Source of the DNA: Oxalobacteraceae bacterium
GTDB lineage: Bacteria > Pseudomonadota > Gammaproteobacteria > Burkholderiales > Burkholderiaceae_D
NCBI GenBank assembly: GCA_947487325.1
Contig: CANKWG010000127.1
Location: 1 to 6,657 of the forward strand
Reading direction: 5' to 3'
DNA: 6,657 nucleotides
In this document: in pieces, positions 5,587 to 6,657 of the stretch
Position numbering within the stretch: the stretch's first letter is position 1
Layout: every line of letters starts with the position of its first letter
The notes under the pieces: generated by a model
Told to the model about the DNA's origin: nothing
The model's database searches: none
The model's input: the letters and a program-made list of their open reading frames with translations, nothing else
Program-made: the position numbers and the translations under genes

Positions 5587-6657
5587 CTAGCGCTTGGTGC
5601 GGAAGAGTTGTGGCAGCCACTGGGCCAGACGCGCGCGCTCGTCGGCATCGGCCTGATGCAATGCTTGTTGTGGACCGTGAAGGAACTTTGCGGTCAGTCC
5701 TTTGGAGAGTGCTTCGAGCACTGCCTCCACATCTTCGCCACGTGCCAGCAGCTTGCGCGCGCGTTCGAGTTCCAACTGACGCATTTGCTCGCTGCTTTCT
5801 TGCAGGTCTTGAATCAGCGGCACAATCGCGCGACTGTCGAGCCAGTTCATGAATCCCTGCACGCGGGTTTCGATGATGGCCTCTGCCTGTGCCACTGCGG
5901 ACTGACGGTTTTCCATGCCGATTTGCACGGCAGTGCCCAGATCATCGACGGTATACAGGAAGACATCATTCATGCGGCTGACTTCGGATTCGATATCGCG
6001 CGGCACGGCAAGATCTACCATGACCATGGGCTTACGGCGCCGTGCCTTGATTGCGCGCTCGACCATGCCCAATCCGATGATAGGAAGTGAGGACGCAGTG
6101 CAAGAGATGACGATATCGAAATTCGCGAGCTGGTCGGGCAGCTCGGCGAGGCGCATCGTTTTACCGCCCAGACGATTCGCGAGTTGTTCAGCGCGCTCGA
6201 CAGTACGGTTGGCAATCGTCAGTGTTTTTGGGTGATGCGCCGCGAAGTGGGTGGCGCACAATTCGATCATTTCACCGGCACCGATGAATAGCACGTGCTG
6301 GTCGGAGAGCTTGTCGAAAATTCTTTCGGATAAGCGCACCGAGGCTGCTGCCATCGAGACACTGTGCGCACCAATCTCAGTGGTGGTGCGCACTTCTTTG
6401 GCAACCGCAAAGGTACGTTGGAACATTTGATGCAAATAAGTACCCAGTCCGCCGGCTGCTTCGGCCTGACGCACCGCATCTTTCATCTGGCCGAGAATCT
6501 GAGGCTCGCCAAGCACCATGGAGTCCAGGCCGGAGGCAACTCGGAAGGCATGGCGAACCGCATCATCCTGCGGTAGCGCGTATAGGTAAGGCCGAAGTTC
6601 TGCGTAAGGCAGCTTGTGATAATCCGCCACAAAATGCGCGGTCGCATCTATGGCGGG
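5587..6657 (-). CDS. hemA: Glutamyl-tRNA reductase (5' end beyond window)
   Basis: HemA reduces glutamyl-tRNA(Glu) to glutamate-1-semialdehyde with NADPH, the first committed step of C5-pathway tetrapyrrole (haem) synthesis. The frame is open to the window edge, and 356 residues plus a TAG stop are visible. Counting from the edge, VRHAFRVASGLDSMVLGEPQ at 35-54 includes the conserved histidine and the GLDS-LGEPQILGQ signature. The NADPH-binding domain has VLFIGAGEM at 122-130 and IANRTVERAEQLA at 148-160. VDLAVPRDIE at 214-223 is also conserved, and the helical dimerisation domain occupies about 250-340. The family is around 420 residues, so roughly the first 65-70 are missing, including the catalytic cysteine, which cannot be checked here. 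A GTG at 6630 is only an internal valine, because conserved sequence continues upstream of it. prfA follows downstream. Confidence 0.97.
   Translation of the reverse strand, partial: PAIDATAHFVADYHKLPYAELRPYLYALPQDDAVRHAFRVASGLDSMVLGEPQILGQMKDAVRQAEAAGGLGTYLHQMFQRTFAVAKEVRTTTEIGAHSVSMAAASVRLSERIFDKLSDQHVLFIGAGEMIELCATHFAAHHPKTLTIANRTVERAEQLANRLGGKTMRLAELPDQLANFDIVISCTASSLPIIGLGMVERAIKARRRKPMVMVDLAVPRDIESEVSRMNDVFLYTVDDLGTAVQIGMENRQSAVAQAEAIIETRVQGFMNWLDSRAIVPLIQDLQESSEQMRQLELERARKLLARGEDVEAVLEALSKGLTAKFLHGPQQALHQADADERARLAQWLPQLFRTKR

Noticed and set aside
5505..5648. A 48-residue N-terminal extension of RF1
   Set aside because: The frame is open but overlaps the 3' end of hemA and does not resemble RF1. 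The internal MKPS start matches the family.
5482..6090. A 202-codon open frame on the plus strand opposite hemA
   Set aside because: It lies antisense to strongly conserved glutamyl-tRNA reductase sequence and shows no recognisable domain. Long antisense frames are common opposite GC-rich coding sequence.
6628..6630. GTG as the start of hemA
   Set aside because: The same frame continues to the window edge with plausible GluTR sequence (PAIDATAHF), and the N-terminal catalytic part must lie upstream.
1..6657. A novel defence, mobile or biosynthetic system
   Set aside because: All seven genes belong to known housekeeping families. There are no terminal inverted repeats, integrase or transposase genes, repeat arrays or unexplained long gaps.

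Overview
This window carries seven genes, all on the minus strand, so the transcription order runs from high to low coordinates. The order is hemA (5' end cut off) - prfA - dsbB - prmC - tex - grxD - ubiX (3' end cut off). Every product belongs to a well-known bacterial housekeeping family. No RNA genes, mobile elements, CRISPR arrays, phage genes or toxin-antitoxin genes are visible. Coding density is high: all gaps are 82 bases or shorter, and no stretch over 300 bases lacks a gene.

The organism is most likely a betaproteobacterium, perhaps Burkholderiales. The reasons are the hemA-prfA-prmC-grxD-ubiX backbone as I recall it from that group, a CGFS glutaredoxin, a DsbB, ubiquinone-type UbiX, glutamyl-tRNA-dependent haem synthesis and moderate GC. 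This is inference from gene order and protein style, not from a database search.

Region by region: 6657-5587 is glutamyl-tRNA reductase (first step of tetrapyrrole synthesis). 5504-4428 is release factor RF1. 4371-3880 is the inner-membrane disulfide-bond oxidase DsbB, overlapping by 4 bases the start of prmC (3883-3065), whose product methylates the GGQ glutamine of RF1. 2991-664 is the RNA-binding protein Tex, with a short non-coding gap on each side. 581-270 is the monothiol glutaredoxin GrxD, which has a convincing promoter of its own. 263-1 is the start of UbiX, the flavin prenyltransferase, 6 bases after grxD.

Two themes connect the genes. One is translation termination (RF1 and its methyltransferase). 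The other is redox and cofactor metabolism: haem precursor synthesis, quinone-dependent disulfide formation by DsbB, Fe-S handling by GrxD, and the cofactor for ubiquinone synthesis by UbiX. DsbB passes electrons to the quinone pool that UbiX helps make, so the redox genes fit together loosely.

The less ordinary points are the placement of dsbB between RF1 and its modifying enzyme, the placement of tex between prmC and grxD, a perfect 9-bp inverted repeat straddling the prfA stop codon, and two genes (prfA and tex) without a recognisable Shine-Dalgarno sequence. I found no previously undescribed system here.
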